Assembly (NCBI GenBank): GCA_013396915.1
Contig: VWZL01002222.1
Coordinates: 1 to 64,000 of the forward strand
DNA: 64,000 nucleotides
Direction of reading: 5' to 3'
Source: Stercorarius parasiticus
Lineage: Eukaryota > Chordata > Aves > Charadriiformes > Stercorariidae
Part shown: positions 60,890 through 64,000 of the stretch, one piece after another
Layout: the number at the start of each line of letters is the position of its first letter
Position numbering within the stretch: position 1 is the stretch's first letter
Position numbers and translations under genes: made by a program
Notes under the pieces: generated by a model
The model's input: the letters and a program-made list of their open reading frames with translations, nothing else
The model's database searches: none
What the model was told of the DNA's origin: nothing

Positions 60890-63220
60890 TTTGAATACAC
60901 ACTGCTTAGAACAGAGGTAGCAAGAAGCCACATGGCAGCAGATTGCTGTATCCCACCCCTGCCAGGCACCCCTACCTGCTTACCACAACAGGCCCCTGCA
61001 AAACCCTCCTGTGAGCTATTCATACCTGTCCTTTTCTTCCCCACAGTGACCTGCACTTCCCCATGTTTCTTGTGTGTATGTGGGAGTGGCATGGAGCTGC
61101 GTGGGCTTAAAGACTGAGGTTCGGCCTGTCTGTCATTCCCCATATTTATTTCTCTAATACTTTATAGAAAGCATTGTCCCTTTCCATTCACTCTGAAATC
61201 TGCAGCCTCTCTCATATATCACTATATATCTCAGACTCTCCCCCAACCCAGCTTCTCACTAAATCAGCTGGCACGCTGGCACTCATCCCAGCAGGACTAG
61301 GTTGACCCTAAGGCAGTGGGCTGAACCTCCTGATGTGGTGACCAGCGACCTAGCAACCTTCCTTGGCTTCTAGTCATCACAGGCTTGCCTCTGTGGCTTG
61401 CGCTGCTTTTGGAGACTGACGAAGTTCAGTGCCCAGACACCACAGAAATTGCTTTCTCTGAGGACCAGAGACTTCCGCTTGAAGTTCAGCTCACAGATTC
61501 AGCTCCTATCAAAGGAGGTCAATGGAAGGCGTCTGTGCAAAAAACAAAGCAGACTGAAATGCAGCTAAGCGTTCTTTTCAGTTTCAACTCTTACACTTTG
61601 GTGGCATCCCTCCTAGTTTACACCAGAGCAGAAGAGGTGCACAGCTTTGCCATGTCCATCCAAGAATTTACCAAGAAATGAGAAATGTCCCTCGTGACAA
61701 AAGTTTTAGCTTGAGTAACCCTGTGATGAAAACAGGAGAACCTAGTCTTTCATTGAACCTTTTCACCCCAGATAGACCATCTAGAGAAAACAAAAGCAGA
61801 ATTCACAGCTGAAGGCCAGCACCTGTCTACAGACCTAAACTGTCCATGAAGACATAGTGGGCCCTTTCTGCTCTCCAGGTTCACGTCCTGCCCAAGGTGT
61901 TTCCAGGCAGTCATGGACTGAGCCGCAGTTGGAACTCAGAGGCTCCTGGGGGAGGAAGCAGCGGCTGGTTCATGATCCCAACAAAGCCCCAAGGCCACTG
62001 TCCCGTGCCCTGAAAGGGCCAGGCCCAGAGAGGGGCTGACCCCACCACATCCAAATCCTTCAGTAGCTGCCCCAAACTCAGCTCCTTCTGAGCACAGTGC
62101 AGATGCTTCAGACTACAGACAAGCCAAGAGCAATAGTGCTCCCAAAAAAGAGAGTGACCACAGGGCTCAGCCCAAGTGAGCCTACTCTCAACTCTGCAAT
62201 TCAGAACGTAGCCACAGACACACAGGGATATGAACCCAGGTCTTAGAGGAGATCAGCTTCCATGGAACAGCTGGATTTTCCGGTGTCTTCAGTGCCCATT
62301 CTGAGAGGCAGAGCACCCAAAATGTTGGCTTCTTGGTTGCCAACTGAAGGGGTTATTTGCCACTTTACATCAACCCATTTAAGGTGGCCTTATAAATTGT
62401 GATTGCCGAAAGATGAAATCTACTTCTCAATGTATGTGTCTTGTTCAGGTATCAGCAGCACAGCCAACATCTGTGCCACTTCTCCATGGGATGATTCGCA
62501 CAGCTGAAACACAAAGCAGCAGCTGTCTCTGACCATGATGTCAGAGTCTGATTGAGTATCTGGCTAATCTTTGGACATGCCAATTTTTTTTTTTTCAAAT
62601 TAGTACAGAGTCAGCCACCAGACATAAAGAGAAATTTAATCCTCAATTGTTTATTGCTTTTCTGACTGGTTCCTTATTGCAAGTAATCGGCTTTCCACTC
62701 CCAGAGAATCATTGTCAAACATCATGGCTACACTGAAAACAGACATCAAAAAAATGAAATTGTATATTTTGAGACATTTTCTGGGGAAGATGATGAAGTT
62801 TTGCAGTGGAAGGCCTGTGATCAGTCCTTCGTGTTGTTGACAATTTCTGCTGGGTCCCCAGCAAATAAAAACAGGAGAGTACACATGACTTCTAACATCC
62901 ATGCCCATTGTGTACACAGCAGGAAGAGGAGAGATGGCCTAGTGCGTTGTAACACTCTCTTCGTGGCCACCTTACCAATGCTGTGAGATCAAATTTTCAA
63001 CGCCTCAGTACTTCTTACTGTACCTCAAGCCTCTTTCCTCAGTACAAGATGCATTCATATGACAGCCAGTAGCTTGTATGATGTGCCAGCAAGGCATTTT
63101 ATTTATTTCATCTCTTGCAAGTGCTTTTATGAGAAAAACACTATTTGTACCAAACCCTGAGAACATCTCACATTCTTTGCAGAGACTGCCTTAGCTGTGA
63201 CAGTCTTCTCTCAGATTTTT
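60890..63220. other. non-coding stretch with one protein-like open frame
   Basis: A 98-codon plus-strand frame at 61385-61681 has protein-like composition but no family motif and no clear splice sites. A GC-richer patch lies at 61.9-62.05 kb. The phrase ATATGAACCCAGGTCTT near 62.23 kb may be a trace of MIR. Confidence 0.4.
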
Positions 63221-63229
63221 GCCACTTAC

Positions 63230-63404
63230 CTGCAAGGAAGCAGGAGACATTGCTGCCCCCTGTGCAGAGGTGCTAGCCAATAAGGTCCTCGAAACTGCAG
63301 ATGAACTGATCTCCAGTGCCAACCCTCCATCAGTCTTGCTCTTCCAAATGATGAAGAGTACCTCCTTAAAAGCAACAACTCTCACTGGCTCACAGCAGAT
63401 GCAG
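63230..63404 (-). CDS. isolated candidate exon with a consensus donor
   Basis: The 3' side is a perfect donor, TTGCAG|GTAAGT, at 63230/63229. Possible acceptors are TTTCATAG (exon start 63404) and GTGAGCCAG (start 63384). The frame that ends in phase 0 at the donor is open throughout and reads plausibly (VAFKEVLFIIWKSK; SRTLLASTSAQGAAMSPA). It is on the same strand as the gene at 1.8-9 kb and could be a far-upstream exon of that gene, an exon of another gene, or a non-coding exon. Confidence 0.3.
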
Positions 63405-64000
63405 CTATGAAACTTCTGTTGCCTGTTTCTGTCTTTTTCGGGGAGTCTCTACTGGGGAGTGGTGTCCCTCTTTCTTCATGCCCCATGCCCTCCCTGACAC
63501 AAATGTACCTCTTCGGTGTGTAGATTTATCTCAAATCCCTGAATAGCTTAATGCCACGAAACAGTGCACATCTAGGAGCTAGAAAACTCTGAGTAGCAAG
63601 TACTGCACCAGGAGCTGGGACATGGCATGTTATCCATCCCAGCTATTTGCTTGGAGGAATTCAGCTCCATGGAGTCACAATCTAGTTCATTGTCTGCTGT
63701 TGGAGCAAGGAGAAATTCTGGCAAACCACTATGGAGACAGGAGGTTTTAACATCCAATGGCACAGAAAAAATTCAATCCTCCCTTATTCTGCACATATTA
63801 TAATTTTCTATTTCTGTTTTCTTATTAAATATAAACCACTCTGTGTGATTGCTTATGTATTAATGCACACTATAAAATATGCCTGAGTTAAGGGCTGTGG
63901 GAGAAATCTTGTAACAACATTACACAAGTGATAATTTTTTTCTTCAGTGTTTAAAAATAGTGAATCTAAATTCTTTATGTCAAGAGATATTTAAGTTGGC

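Noticed and set aside
1..64000. Endogenous retrovirus, CRISPR array, tRNA or rRNA genes, prokaryotic operons
   Set aside because: No paired LTRs, gag/pol motifs other than CR1, regular repeat-spacer pattern, cloverleaf or rRNA sequence was seen on either strand.

Overview
The window looks like avian nuclear DNA: AT-rich, intron-dense and poor in repeats. Nearly all recognisable interspersed repeats are CR1 non-LTR retrotransposons that end in the short ATTCTGTG/ATTCTATG-type repeats typical of CR1. There are also a few very old MIR-type SINE remnants, and no Alu, L1 or obvious LTR element was seen. I cannot name the species. No prokaryotic genes, rRNA, tRNA or CRISPR arrays were seen. Almost all long open frames are chance frames or CR1 coding remnants.

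Left end (about 1-9.0 kb): on the minus strand I can assemble six exons (8960-8823, 8621-8515, 6093-5986, 3869-3591, 2823-2763, 2061-1835). Each has plausible splice sites, and all five junctions agree in reading phase. They give the last 305 or so residues of a Leu/Cys-rich, apparently all-helical protein that I do not recognise. The stop codon is at 1835 and a poly(A) signal is near 1006. The 5' part of the gene should lie at higher coordinates. A weak upstream exon candidate is at 9988-9874, and a distant one with a perfect donor is at about 63.2-63.4 kb.

Middle (about 9-47.8 kb): mainly intronic or intergenic sequence with decayed repeats. The main structure is a nested retrotransposon at 22.0-27.4 kb. 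An old plus-strand CR1 is split by a younger, nearly full-length minus-strand CR1 (22808 to about 26564) that still shows the ORF1 esterase blocks and the ORF2 endonuclease and reverse transcriptase domains, all broken by frameshifts and stops. Smaller CR1 tails lie near 16.9, 18.5, 30.9 and 32.1 kb. MIR remnants lie near 1.1, 27.6, 33.9, 41.6 and 43.0 kb. A short CpG-dense, GC3-rich open frame at 42.9 kb stands out from its surroundings.

Right end (47.8-64 kb): an old 5'-truncated plus-strand CR1 (47.86-49.46 kb), a younger plus-strand CR1 (58.76-60.09 kb) and a short CR1 tail (60.72-60.88 kb). The younger CR1 contains a 223-base N gap (59454-59676). Just before the gap is the 3' tail of a further CR1 in the opposite orientation, so the gap probably hides a nested insertion.
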